Below, in pieces: positions 51,192 through 59,294 of a stretch of DNA of 64,000 nucleotides. A program made the translations under genes and the position numbers. Each line of letters starts with the position of its first letter. The stretch's first letter is position 1. Location: positions 6,926,531 to 6,990,530 of the forward strand of contig NZ_CP029188.1 of assembly GCF_003097515.1 (NCBI RefSeq). Reading direction: 5' to 3'. A model generated the notes under the pieces. That model ran no database searches, was not told the origin of the DNA, and saw nothing but the letters and a program-made list of their open reading frames with translations. Source of the stretch: Streptomyces tirandamycinicus. GTDB taxonomy: Bacteria; Actinomycetota; Actinomycetes; Streptomycetales; Streptomycetaceae.

Positions 51192-52066
51192 GAGTCCCCC
51201 TTCAGCTTGAAGGCCCTGGTGAGCAGGGCGGCGACGACCGTGAGCGTGACGATCATCAGGACGAGGTAGGTCAGGGACATCGCCCCGCTGTAGCCGGTCT
51301 GCTGGTCGCGCAGGCCCTGGATGTAGAGGTAGTAGCCCGGAGTCTCGGTGGAGGATCCCGGCCCGCCGGACGTCAGTACGTAGACGCTGTCGGAGAGCTT
51401 GGACGCCTCGATCAGCCGGATCACGACCGCCGCGACCGAGACCGGTGCCATCAGCGGGAACGTCACCTTCCGAAAGGTGCGCCAGGTGCCTGCGCCGTCG
51501 ATCGCCGCTGCCATGAACGGCTCCTTGGGCAGACTCAGCAGGCCGGCCAGCAGCAGCAGGAACATGAACGGGGTCCACTGCCACACCTCGACGGTCATGA
51601 GCGCGACCAGCGCCGGCCCGGACTCGGTGAGCCAGGGGATCCCGGTCAGGCCCAGCACCTCCAGCAGGTCGTTCGCCGGTCCCAGGGACTCATGGAAGAT
51701 CGTCTGCCAGATGGCCGCCATCACCACGGGTGTGGTCATCATGGGGACGAGGAAGAGCACCCGCCAGAATCTGCGGCCGCGTACCTCGCGCCACACCAGC
51801 AGGGCCATACCGAATCCGATGAGGTACTGGATCAGGACCGTGCCGCCGGCGAGCAGGACCAGCCGGGTGATGGAGGCCCAGAAGCGGCCGTCGTGCAGCA
51901 TCGCGGTGTAGTTGGCCCCGCCGATGAAGTCCAGCTGCGGGTTGCTGACGTTCCAGCCGGAGAAGCTGACGCGGATGGTGAACAGAAGCGGGAAGATGAT
52001 GATCAGAAAGAGCGTGAGCAGTCCCGGCAGCAGGAACATGCTCTTGTGCCGGCGCAGGCCGTCCAT
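51188..52066 (-). CDS. Carbohydrate-type ABC permease (MalF-like)
   Basis: A 292-aa permease, six helices, opening MFLLPGLLTLFLIIIFPLLF and with EAA loop FMAAAIDGAGTWRTFRKVTFPLMAP. ATG 52066 has AAGGAG about 5 nt upstream. Its stop overlaps the ATG of the MalG-like permease. It lies 78 bp after the binding-protein gene. Forms the transmembrane heterodimer with its neighbour. Confidence 0.92.
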   Translation of the reverse strand: MDGLRRHKSMFLLPGLLTLFLIIIFPLLFTIRVSFSGWNVSNPQLDFIGGANYTAMLHDGRFWASITRLVLLAGGTVLIQYLIGFGMALLVWREVRGRRFWRVLFLVPMMTTPVVMAAIWQTIFHESLGPANDLLEVLGLTGIPWLTESGPALVALMTVEVWQWTPFMFLLLLAGLLSLPKEPFMAAAIDGAGTWRTFRKVTFPLMAPVSVAAVVIRLIEASKLSDSVYVLTSGGPGSSTETPGYYLYIQGLRDQQTGYSGAMSLTYLVLMIVTLTVVAALLTRAFKLKGDS

Positions 52067-52144
52067 GGTTCTCCTTGCGGAAGGGGGGTGCCCCCGGGTG
52101 GCCGGCCCGGACCGGCCGGCCACCCGGGGCGTGCTGCGGTCGGA

Positions 52145-53746
52145 TCAGGAGTCGGCCTCGAGTACGACCACGTTGCGGTAGGCGCTGCGGACCTTGTCCC
52201 TGCCGATCTGATCGGTGATCGCGGACCATTCCTTGGCCACGCCGTCCAGCGCACGCTGGGGCGAACTCTGTCCCGCCAGAGCCGCGGCGACGCCGTTGGC
52301 CAGCGAGGACATGTACTGGTTGACGCCGGGAACGCGCAGGTCGAAGACGCGGTTGGAGCTCTTCTCCATGCCGGAGAGCGTGCTCGTGTACGACTCGGCG
52401 ACGTCCTTGTCCCAGCCCTGCTTCTCCCAGAACGCCGGGTCGAAGTGGGCGTTGCGGTACGGGTTGACGCCGAAGCGGCCGATGGTCAGGTCGAGGGCGG
52501 TGTTGGCCTCGTTGCCGAAGAAGCACAGGTAGTCGAAGGCCATCTGCTGGTGGCTGGAGGCCTTGGCCACCGCCGAGGTCCATCCCCAGGTGAAGTAGGG
52601 CGCCTGGTTGGCCATCTTGTCCCAGGACTCCGTGGCGCGGTTGTAGACCTCCGTGGAGCCCGGCAGCGGCGCCGCCTGGACCTTGTTGCGGATCCTGCTG
52701 TCCGGCTGCTGGGCCTGGACGAAGGCGTCGTCCCAGGAGTAGGACATCAGCGTCTGGCCGCCTCCGAAGGAGAAGATCTCGTCTCCCAGGCCGAAGTTGG
52801 CGCCGCCGGGTGCCCAGGTGGACTTCGCCTTGACCATGTCCTCCAGCGCGCGGACGAAGCCGGGCGTGTTGATCAGCGGCTTCATGGTCTCGGGGTCGAA
52901 GAAGACACCGCCCTTGACGTGCGGATGCTTCACATACGGCGCCGCCCGGCTGATGAACGCGGAGAACGTCAGGTCGTCGCGCTTGGTGACCTCGGCGCTG
53001 CCGTAGTTCTTCTTGCCGTCGCCGTCGAAGTCCTTCCCGCTGAAGACCTGGGCGATCTCCTGGTATTCGGCCCAGGTCCCGGGGGCCCGGAGCTCCTTGC
53101 CCGTGGCCTTCCGGTACTCCGCCTGCCGCTGGGGGTCCTCCAGCACATCGGTGCGGATCTTGAGATAGTGCCGGTCACCGTCCACCGGGTACTGCACGAC
53201 CTTCCCGTTCCAGGTCGCCACGTCCATGTAGGCCTTGGTGACGTCCTTCATGCCGGGGGTCTCGAGGTACTTCTCCGGCACCGGCGCCAGGTACGGGGCC
53301 AGGTCGCCGATCCACAGGGACGGGTAGAACATGACGTCGTACGCCGGCTGGCCCGCCTGGAGCGGCGTGAGGATCTTCTGGTGCAGCTCGCCGAAGGGGA
53401 CGTTGACCACCTCGACCTTCCCCCCGGTGATCTCCTCGAACTGCTTGGCGTGCAGCTGCGTCGGCTCACCGATGACCGGGACGGCATGGCTGATGATCTT
53501 GAGTGTCTGCCCGGAGTAGTCCTTGCGGCTGATCGACTCGTAGCTGCAGGGGCCGGGGACGTCCTTGACCTTCGTGGCCGGGTAGTTCTTGCCGTACTTC
53601 TGGTAGCTGATGTCCGAGCCGGGCTTGAAGAGCGCGGCCTTCTCCTTGGGCTTCTGCTGTTCCTCGTTCTGGGCGGTGCACGCGGTGGCGGTCAGGGCCG
53701 CGACGGCCGCGACGGCGACCAGGCCCGTGTACGGTCTGCTGCGCAT
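52145..53746 (-). CDS. ABC solute-binding lipoprotein
   Basis: A 533-aa extracellular lipoprotein. Signal MRSRPYTGLVAVAAVAALTATAC ends in the lipobox LTATAC. Mature parts such as ISHAVPVIGEPTQLHAKQFEEITG, VNVPFGELHQKILTPLQAGQPAYDV and PYFTWGWTSAV are family-1 sugar-binding-protein-like. The protein is long for a MalE-type subunit, as are the rhizobial glycerol-binding proteins. It is preceded by the alcohol dehydrogenase gene (18 bp gap). Ligand inferred to be a polyol, glycol or related compound, not proven. Confidence 0.9.
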   Translation of the reverse strand: MRSRPYTGLVAVAAVAALTATACTAQNEEQQKPKEKAALFKPGSDISYQKYGKNYPATKVKDVPGPCSYESISRKDYSGQTLKIISHAVPVIGEPTQLHAKQFEEITGGKVEVVNVPFGELHQKILTPLQAGQPAYDVMFYPSLWIGDLAPYLAPVPEKYLETPGMKDVTKAYMDVATWNGKVVQYPVDGDRHYLKIRTDVLEDPQRQAEYRKATGKELRAPGTWAEYQEIAQVFSGKDFDGDGKKNYGSAEVTKRDDLTFSAFISRAAPYVKHPHVKGGVFFDPETMKPLINTPGFVRALEDMVKAKSTWAPGGANFGLGDEIFSFGGGQTLMSYSWDDAFVQAQQPDSRIRNKVQAAPLPGSTEVYNRATESWDKMANQAPYFTWGWTSAVAKASSHQQMAFDYLCFFGNEANTALDLTIGRFGVNPYRNAHFDPAFWEKQGWDKDVAESYTSTLSGMEKSSNRVFDLRVPGVNQYMSSLANGVAAALAGQSSPQRALDGVAKEWSAITDQIGRDKVRSAYRNVVVLEADS

Positions 53747-53764
53747 GTGTCTGCTCCTGCGGTG

Positions 53765-54790
53765 TCAGGGAATCAAGATCGCTCGGCCGCGGACGGCCCC
53801 GGCGTGCAGGTCGTCGAGGGCCTGCTGGAAGGAGTCGAGGGGGTAGCGCTGGGTGTGCAGGGTGACCTTGCCGCGGGCCGCCAGGACCATCAGCTCGGCG
53901 AGGTCGTTGTAGGAGCCCACGAGGTTCCCGATGAAGTTGATCTCCGTGGAGATGACGTCGATCGTCGGGACGTGGAGCTGACCGCCGTAGCCGATGACGT
54001 AGTAGTTGCCGTTGCGGCGCAGGCAGGCCACGCCCGTCTCGACGGCGCCCCCCTCACCGACGAAGTCCAGGACGGCCTCCGCGCCGTGCCCCCCGGTGAG
54101 CTCCCGCACCCGCTCGGCCTCGCTGCCGTCGGCGACGAGCGTGTGGTCCGCGCCCAGTTCCCGGGCCAGTGACAGGGCCTCCGGACTGCGGTCGATGACG
54201 ATCATCTCGACCGGCGAGAGGGCCCGCAGCACCTGGATCCCGATGTGCCCGAGTCCGCCCGCGCCGATGACCACCGCCCGGTCACCGGGCCGCAGTACCC
54301 GGGCCGCCTTGGCGACGGCGTGGTACGCCGTCAGCCCGGCGTCGGCCAGCGCCGCCACCGAGGCCGGGTCGAGGGACGGGGGGAGGGGCACCACGGAGCG
54401 GGCGCTGGTCCTGACGTACTCGGCGTACCCCCCGTCGGCGTCGATGCCGGGGAAGGCCGAGTCCATGCAGTGCACGTCGTCGCCGGCCCGGCAGGCGCGG
54501 CACAGACCGCAGGTCACCAGCGGGTGCAGGATGACCGGGTCGCCGACCCGGACGTGGGTGACGGCCTGCCCGACCTCCGCGACCCAGCCGGCGTTCTCAT
54601 GACCGATCGTGTAGGGCAGGGCGACCCCGCTCTTCTCCTTCCACTGCCCCTCCAGGATGTGGAGATCGGTCCGGCAGACCCCGGCGCCCCCGATCCTCAC
54701 GATCACATCGAGCGGACCGGTGATCCGCGGGTCCGGCACGTCCACCAGCTCGGGCGGCTTGTCGTACTCGATGACCTGCACGGCTTTCAT
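53765..54790 (-). CDS. Zinc-dependent NAD(P)+ alcohol dehydrogenase
   Basis: A 341-aa medium-chain dehydrogenase. Catalytic zinc ligands are in GVCRTDLHILEG (Cys) and TIGHENAGWVAEVG (His/Glu). The structural zinc cluster is CGLCRACRAGDDVHC, and the cofactor site VIGAGGLGHIGIQVL with IVIDRS, where Asp at the second strand end favours NAD+. ATG 54790 with AGGGAG upstream. It is the first gene of the transporter operon and diverges from the AcoR-like activator. It presumably oxidises the imported alcohol or polyol to the aldehyde or ketone. Confidence 0.92.
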   Translation of the reverse strand: MKAVQVIEYDKPPELVDVPDPRITGPLDVIVRIGGAGVCRTDLHILEGQWKEKSGVALPYTIGHENAGWVAEVGQAVTHVRVGDPVILHPLVTCGLCRACRAGDDVHCMDSAFPGIDADGGYAEYVRTSARSVVPLPPSLDPASVAALADAGLTAYHAVAKAARVLRPGDRAVVIGAGGLGHIGIQVLRALSPVEMIVIDRSPEALSLARELGADHTLVADGSEAERVRELTGGHGAEAVLDFVGEGGAVETGVACLRRNGNYYVIGYGGQLHVPTIDVISTEINFIGNLVGSYNDLAELMVLAARGKVTLHTQRYPLDSFQQALDDLHAGAVRGRAILIP

Positions 54791-54875
54791 CGCGGCTCCC
54801 TGCGAGTCGGGTGTGATGTGCGCCGATTACACAGGCCGCCGCCGTGGGGTCGATGTCTCAGAAATCGCTCACGGA

Positions 54876-54892
54876 TGTCTCAATCTGATACA
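54876..54892. promoter_or_regulatory. TGTCTCA/TGATACA near-palindrome, candidate activator site
   Basis: TGTCTCA-atc-TGATACA is a 17-bp inverted repeat with one mismatch. A second TGTCTCA lies 22 bp (two turns) away at 54854-54860. Both sit in the gap between the alcohol dehydrogenase and the AcoR-like regulator. Confidence 0.65.
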
Positions 54893-54970
54893 GGGCGTGG
54901 GCGCGGCTGCGTCGAGCTGGTCCAATCACTGCAGTGAAGGATTTGTGACGCGCGCGATACGGGAGTGTTA

Positions 54971-56755
54971 ATGCCCCGCCACCAGCCCGGAAGCTCGCTG
55001 CAGGCAGCCAGGGAGCTCTATCTGGAAGTCACCAGGGACCCCAGCGCCCGTCCGCTCGTGGTGGCCTCGTGGCAGCGCTCGATGGAGCACCGGGTGAAGT
55101 CGGGCAGCCTCGACGCCCCCTACCTGGACGACCCCAACCTCGACAGCCCCCTCGCCAGGGCGGCGCTGCCGATCCTGGCCAGGCTGCACGAGCAGCTCGC
55201 CGACGACCCGGTGGCCACGATGATCACCGACCGGAACGGCGTGGTGCTCTCCCGGAAGGTGTCCCACGACGGGCTGACGACGAACCTCAACCGCGTGCAG
55301 CTGGCCCCGGGCCATGTGTTCGCCGAGCGCTATGTGGGCACCAACGGCATCGGGACCGCGCTGGCCAGCGGCCGCCCCGTCATGATCGCCGGAATGGAGC
55401 ACTACGTCGAGGCGTTGCGGGACTTCCACTGCGCAGCCGTACCGATCCTGCATCCCACCCGGCGCACGCTGCTGGGAGCCTTCAACCTCACCACCGTCCG
55501 TCAGGGCTCGGGCGGCATGCTGATGGCCTTCGCCCGCTCCGTCGCGGCCCAGATCGAGGGAGAGATCGCAGCGATCACCTCGCGGCGCGAACGGGCCCTG
55601 TTCCACGACTACATGGCGGCCTGCTCCTCGGTGCGCCCGGGACCGGTACTGGCCATCAACCGCGATGTCGTCATGATGAACGAGCAGCTCGGTGCGGCCG
55701 TGACCGGGCCGGACCACTACGCGCTGCTCGACCACGCCCGCGAGATCGCCGACAGCCCCCGGTCGGAGGGGACGCGCAGCATCGCCCTGCCCTCCGGACG
55801 GGTCGCCGAACTCAGGGTCAGCCGCTGCCGGCGCGAGGACAGCGACGCGGGCGCCGTCCTCAGGGTCCGGCTGATCGGGCGCCCGCAGCCGGGACCCGCG
55901 GCCTCCGCCGCGCCTGCCCGGACCGACCCGGGCCTGGTGGGTTCGGCCCCGCAGTGGCTGCGCGCCGTCGCCGACAGCCGGGCGGCCTTCGTCGCCGGGA
56001 CCTCGCTGCAACTCCTGGGCGAGGCCGGCGTCGGCAAGAGGACGCTGGTCGAGGCGCTGCACCGGGCCCACGGCGCCGGACGCCGGCTGGAGACGGCACA
56101 GCCGCCGCCGTCCGACTCGCCCGCCGTCACCGAGCGCTGGCTGCACGACGTCGGAGAGCTGCTCGCCGTGCCGTCCAACGTGCTGGTCCTGCGCGACGTC
56201 CACCTGCTGGGCGACCCGCTGCGGCAGCGGCTGGGCAACCTGCTGACGCAGCTGGAGGGAACCGCCACCGCGCAACTGGTCCTGACCGGCCAGCCGTCGA
56301 CGGTCGGCGCCGACGACCGGCTCGGCCGGCTCTGCGGCGTCCTGGTGGAGGTGCCGCCCCTGCGCCATCGCCACGGGGACATCGAGCGCCTGGCACGGTT
56401 CTTCCTGCGCAGGTACCGGCCGAGCGGTGAAAGCAGGATCTCCCCGGACGCCCTGACCATGCTGCAGCGATGCCCCTGGCCCGAGAACGTCCGGCAGTTC
56501 GAGTCGGTGATGCGCGGGCTGGCACGGCGGCCCGCCGGACCGGTGATCCAGGCGGAGGACCTCCCCCCGGAATGCCGGGTGTCCTCGCACAAGGTCCTGA
56601 CCACCATCGAGACGCTGGAACGCGACGCCATCCTGCGCGGCCTGATGGACCACGACTCCAACGTCCAGCGCACCGCTCAGGACCTCGGCATCTCGCGCGC
56701 CACGATGTACCGCAAGATGCGCCGCTACGGGATCGTCCCGTCGAACCTGACCTGA
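54971..56755 (+). CDS. AcoR-like GAF/Fis activator with degenerate AAA domain
   Basis: A 594-aa transcriptional activator. N-terminal GAF (~75-190) includes FAERYVGTNGIGTALASGRPV, hallmark of AcoR/MimR-type regulators. The central AAA (~305-530) is degenerate: Walker A reads GEAGVGKRT, missing the Ser/Thr after Lys, and no GAFTGA sigma-54 loop is present. LQRCPWPENVRQFE keeps the NtrC-like end. The C-terminal Fis HTH is RTAQDLGISRATMYRKMRRYGI. ATG 54971 with GGGAG 5 nt upstream. It diverges from the alcohol-dehydrogenase/ABC operon and is its probable activator. The stop region seeds a CCTGA repeat. Confidence 0.9.
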   Translation: MPRHQPGSSLQAARELYLEVTRDPSARPLVVASWQRSMEHRVKSGSLDAPYLDDPNLDSPLARAALPILARLHEQLADDPVATMITDRNGVVLSRKVSHDGLTTNLNRVQLAPGHVFAERYVGTNGIGTALASGRPVMIAGMEHYVEALRDFHCAAVPILHPTRRTLLGAFNLTTVRQGSGGMLMAFARSVAAQIEGEIAAITSRRERALFHDYMAACSSVRPGPVLAINRDVVMMNEQLGAAVTGPDHYALLDHAREIADSPRSEGTRSIALPSGRVAELRVSRCRREDSDAGAVLRVRLIGRPQPGPAASAAPARTDPGLVGSAPQWLRAVADSRAAFVAGTSLQLLGEAGVGKRTLVEALHRAHGAGRRLETAQPPPSDSPAVTERWLHDVGELLAVPSNVLVLRDVHLLGDPLRQRLGNLLTQLEGTATAQLVLTGQPSTVGADDRLGRLCGVLVEVPPLRHRHGDIERLARFFLRRYRPSGESRISPDALTMLQRCPWPENVRQFESVMRGLARRPAGPVIQAEDLPPECRVSSHKVLTTIETLERDAILRGLMDHDSNVQRTAQDLGISRATMYRKMRRYGIVPSNLT

Positions 56756-56811
56756 GCCTGCCTGCACTGAACCTGGTCTGGACCTGAGCCTGACCTGAAC
56801 CTGACCTGACC
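56744..56811 (+). repeat. CCTGA-rich repeat spanning the activator stop codon
   Basis: AACCTGACCTGA, the last codons plus stop of the activator, recurs in degenerate form (ACCTGAgcctg, ACCTGAACCTGACCTGA) up to about 56811. Confidence 0.85.
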
Positions 56812-57078
56812 GCTTCCCGGATCGTCCGGCGGTGGGGAGCCGACGGGGCCCGACCCGGGGAGGCGGCCTCTGCGGCCGGCGGCGGTCGTCACGCTCGCGG
56901 CTTGCCCGGCTCGGGGCGGGCAAACGGCGAAGGGTTGCCCGGCTCGCGGCTTCCACGGCTCGGGGCTTGTTACGGCTAGGGGCGGGCGTGTGGCGAGCGG
57001 TTGTTCCGGCAATGCGCGAGAAACGAGCGGCCCGGTGTCCGCCGCGCGGACACCGGGCCCCTGGGCCATACCGGCCGC
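56812..57078. other. Intergenic spacer
   Basis: No gene. It contains repeats of GGCTTGCCCGGCTCG-like units (56890-56970). Near 57030-57065 GCCCGGTGTCCGC is complementary to GCGGACACCGGGC, a 13-bp hairpin that probably terminates the minus-strand CsbD gene. Confidence 0.55.
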
Positions 57079-57252
57079 TCAGCGGTGAAATGCGTCCTTG
57101 GTCTTTTCCTTCGCCTCGCGCATGTCGCCCTTCGACTGTTCGGCGCGGCCCTCGGCGGTCATCCGCTCGTTGCCGACGGCGCGTCCCACGGTCTCCTTCA
57201 CCTTGCCCTTGGCCTGCTCGATCCGGGCCCGGGACTTCTCATCTGCGGCCAT
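57079..57252 (-). CDS. CsbD-family stress protein
   Basis: A 57-aa hydrophilic, highly charged protein: RARIEQAKGKVKETVGRAVGN then EGRAEQSKGDMREAKEKTKDAF, two amphipathic helices as in CsbD/YjbJ. In Bacillus and actinobacteria such genes belong to the general stress regulon. ATG 57252 with GGAAGTGAGAG upstream. A SigB-like promoter sits 45-70 bp before the start. Divergent from a small hydrophobic protein gene. Confidence 0.9.
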   Translation of the reverse strand: MAADEKSRARIEQAKGKVKETVGRAVGNERMTAEGRAEQSKGDMREAKEKTKDAFHR

Positions 57253-57296
57253 GACTCTCACTTCCCAAGAAGTCGACAACAGGTGCATGGCGTCGA

Positions 57297-57321
57297 GTAA
57301 CCGGAGCCCGCTCCGTCAAAC
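57297..57321 (-). promoter_or_regulatory. SigB-like stress promoter for CsbD gene
   Basis: On the minus strand GTTT (57321-57318), a 15-bp spacer and GGTTAC (57302-57297) match the actinobacterial SigB consensus GNNT-N14-16-GGGTAC with one mismatch. Confidence 0.6.
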
Positions 57322-57417
57322 CTCCGAGCCGTCCGGGAAAACGAGGGAGCGATCGCCCGATTCCTCAGGTGTGAATGCGCAGAGCCGGGGCAACCGTGGC
57401 TTCGGAGGTTGATAAAC

Positions 57418-57588
57418 ATGGTCCCGTTGCTTCTGGTTCTCATACTCGCCGTACTGCTTTTCGGTGCCGGATTCGCTCTTGAGGCGCTCTGGTGGATCGC
57501 CGCGATCGTTCTCGTCGTATGGCTGCTCGGTTTCGTCATTCGCCCGGCCGGATCCGGTGGCGGCCGGGGACGCTGGTACCGCTGGTAA
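57418..57588 (+). CDS. Small hydrophobic membrane protein, 56 aa
   Basis: Two membrane helices, MVPLLLVLILAVLLFGAGF and ALWWIAAIVLVVWLLGFVI, then a short Gly/Arg tail ending RGRWYRW. Start ATG 57418 with GGAGG about 10 nt upstream. This matches the small hydrophobic proteins that accompany CsbD-type genes in streptomycetes, resembling lmo0937-type peptides. Probably induced by envelope or osmotic stress together with the divergent CsbD gene. An ideal terminator follows its stop. Confidence 0.85.
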   Translation: MVPLLLVLILAVLLFGAGFALEALWWIAAIVLVVWLLGFVIRPAGSGGGRGRWYRW

Positions 57589-57617
57589 GGCGGCTCCGGC
57601 CGCCGACCGCCCGAAAC

Positions 57618-57658
57618 GCGGGTGTCCCAGGAGGACCTCTCCTGGGACACCCGCTTTT
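57618..57658. terminator. Strong intrinsic terminator
   Basis: A 16-bp perfect stem (57618-57633 with 57639-57654), 5-nt loop GACCT, followed by TTTT at 57655-57658. It is placed after the plus-strand small hydrophobic gene and before the convergent LysR-like gene. Confidence 0.9.
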
Positions 57659-57712
57659 CGCTGTCCGGGACGGCGGCCCGGCGGACCCCGGCGGCCCGGC
57701 GGACCCCGGTGG

Positions 57713-58534
57713 TCAGGAGCGGCGGCGAGGCCTGCCGGGCTTGGCACCCCTGCGCCCGGCCGAAGCACCGCCACGCCCGGTGGCGGCACCGCGCCGCCCG
57801 CCCGCCGCGGATTTGCCGCCGGCGGCTCCCTGCGCCGGCCGGCCGGAGCGCCGGGCTGTGTCCTTCGGCTGGTCCTTCGATTGGTTCGTCGACTGGTGCT
57901 TCGGCTGCTCGGCGGGGGAGGGGCGCCGGCCCCGCGTGCTGTTGACGGTCCTCCCGCGGACGATGCCGATGAAGTCGTCCACCAGATCGGTGGTCCGGTC
58001 CTCGGGCCAGGACAGGGCCACGCTCGACCGAGGCGCGTCCGTCACCGTGCGGTACGTGAGGTCCCTGCGGTGGTGCAGACGGGCGAGGGACTGCGGGACC
58101 ACCAGCACACCCACCCCCGCGGCCACGAGCTCGATCGCGTCCGCGGTCGTCGCCGGCCGCTCGATCGCGGGACGTCCGGGAAGGCGGTGCCATTCGAGGG
58201 TGTCGTCCAGCGGGTGGAACACGACGTCCTCGGCCAGGTCCTCCAGGGAGACCTCGTCGACGGCTGCCACCGCGTGGTCCTTGGGTACGACCACGACCGT
58301 CGTCTCCGTGTAGAGCGGGATCGCGCTGAAGAAGGTGCGGTCGACGGGCAGCCGCACCACACCCGCGTCGGCTCCCCCGTCGCGCAGCAGCCCCGGTGCC
58401 TCGGCGGACGGGACCGCGAGGAGGTCCAGCGGGACGTCGGGCAGCCGCTCCTGCCAGATCCGCACCCACTTACCAGGGGTCACGCCGGGAACGTAGGCGA
58501 GCCTGAACGAGGGGGAAGCTTCCGAGCCGGTCAC
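57713..58534 (-). CDS. LysR-type substrate-binding domain protein without HTH
   Basis: A 273-aa protein that begins directly with the periplasmic-binding-like effector domain of LysR regulators (FRLAYVPGVTPGKWVRIWQERLPDVPLDLL, GGADAGVVRLPVD, VVVVPKDHAVA, ELVAAGVGVLVVPQSLAR). No DNA-binding helix-turn-helix precedes it, and no frame upstream supplies one. Residues ~190-273 are a basic, Gly/Ala/Arg-rich tail (GKSAAGGRRGAATGRGG) that could bind nucleic acid nonspecifically. ATG 58534. Divergent from a DUF5997 gene, an arrangement I recall as conserved in Streptomyces. Effector-sensing role inferred. Confidence 0.85.
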   Translation of the reverse strand: MTGSEASPSFRLAYVPGVTPGKWVRIWQERLPDVPLDLLAVPSAEAPGLLRDGGADAGVVRLPVDRTFFSAIPLYTETTVVVVPKDHAVAAVDEVSLEDLAEDVVFHPLDDTLEWHRLPGRPAIERPATTADAIELVAAGVGVLVVPQSLARLHHRRDLTYRTVTDAPRSSVALSWPEDRTTDLVDDFIGIVRGRTVNSTRGRRPSPAEQPKHQSTNQSKDQPKDTARRSGRPAQGAAGGKSAAGGRRGAATGRGGASAGRRGAKPGRPRRRS

Positions 58535-58591
58535 CGCACCAGGTTATCCGGCGTGGTCGGAGCTCGTGCACACGCTCGATATCCTTGACCC

Positions 58592-58993
58592 ATGACGTCG
58601 CACCACGGCACCCAGTCCATGAAGCCCGCCACGGCGGCGAAGAAGCTGGGTGTGTACCTCGAAGCCACCCCCGCGGAGTTCCGGGAGGGCGTCGTCTCGC
58701 GCGACGAGCTCAACGCGCTCCAGACCGACCCGCCCGAGTGGCTCCGCGAGCTGCGGCGCAACGGCCCGCACCCCAGGCCCGTCGTCGCGGCGAAGCTGGG
58801 CGTCTCCATCTCCGGCCTGGCCCGGGGCGGGGTCACGGAGGCCCTGACGACGGAGCAGATCGAGACGCTGAAGCAGGAGAGTCCCGAGTGGCTCCGGCGG
58901 GAGCGTGCGACCCAGGCCGAGGTGCGCAAGGAGACCGTGCGCCTCAAGGAGAGGCGCGCGGAGAAGGACGCCAGGGCCGAAGAGCGCTCCTGA
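58592..58993 (+). CDS. DUF5997 family protein
   Basis: A 133-aa basic protein. The N-terminal MKPATAAKKLGVYLEATPAEFREG and VSRDELNALQTDPPEWLRELRRNGPHPRPVVAAKLGVSISGLARGG are the features I associate with DUF5997. The second segment resembles a helix-turn-helix (VVAAKLGVSISGLARGGVTEALTTEQI). The C-terminal helix is highly charged (KETVRLKERRAEKDARAEE). It starts 57 bp from the divergent HTH-less LysR protein. Function unknown; possibly its DNA-binding partner. Confidence 0.85.
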   Translation: MTSHHGTQSMKPATAAKKLGVYLEATPAEFREGVVSRDELNALQTDPPEWLRELRRNGPHPRPVVAAKLGVSISGLARGGVTEALTTEQIETLKQESPEWLRRERATQAEVRKETVRLKERRAEKDARAEERS

Positions 58994-59294
58994 GTGCGGC
59001 TTGCCCGCGGGGCGGCCGTCCCGCGGGCCGGGGCTGCCCGGCCGGCTTCCCGGTAGGGCCGGGGCCCGCGCCGGGCAGCCCCGGTACGGCACGTGGTCTT
59101 CCGCCGGGCAGTCCCGGCCTCGGTCCGTGACCTTCCGCCGGGGGTAGGGGGCGCGCACCCGTCTCGCCGACATCGAGGCCGGCCTTCCGGCTCCGGGACC
59201 GCCGGACCGAGGCGGCACCCGCCACCGACCTGACCAGGGTACGACCGTGCCCCGGGGTTCACGGGCCCCGGGGCACGGCACAGGCGTGGTGCGG
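58994..59294. other. Convergent intergenic region with two hairpins
   Basis: No gene. Contains inverted 15-bp arms at 59028-59042 and 59070-59084 with a 27-nt loop, which probably end the DUF5997 transcript, and a palindrome CCCGCGGG pair near 59004-59028. The second terminator is listed separately. Confidence 0.6.
59245..59278 (-). terminator. Hairpin terminator for the LAETG protein gene
   Basis: Perfect 13-bp stem (arms 59245-59257 and 59266-59278) with an 8-nt loop, 17 bp past the minus-strand stop. Confidence 0.65.
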
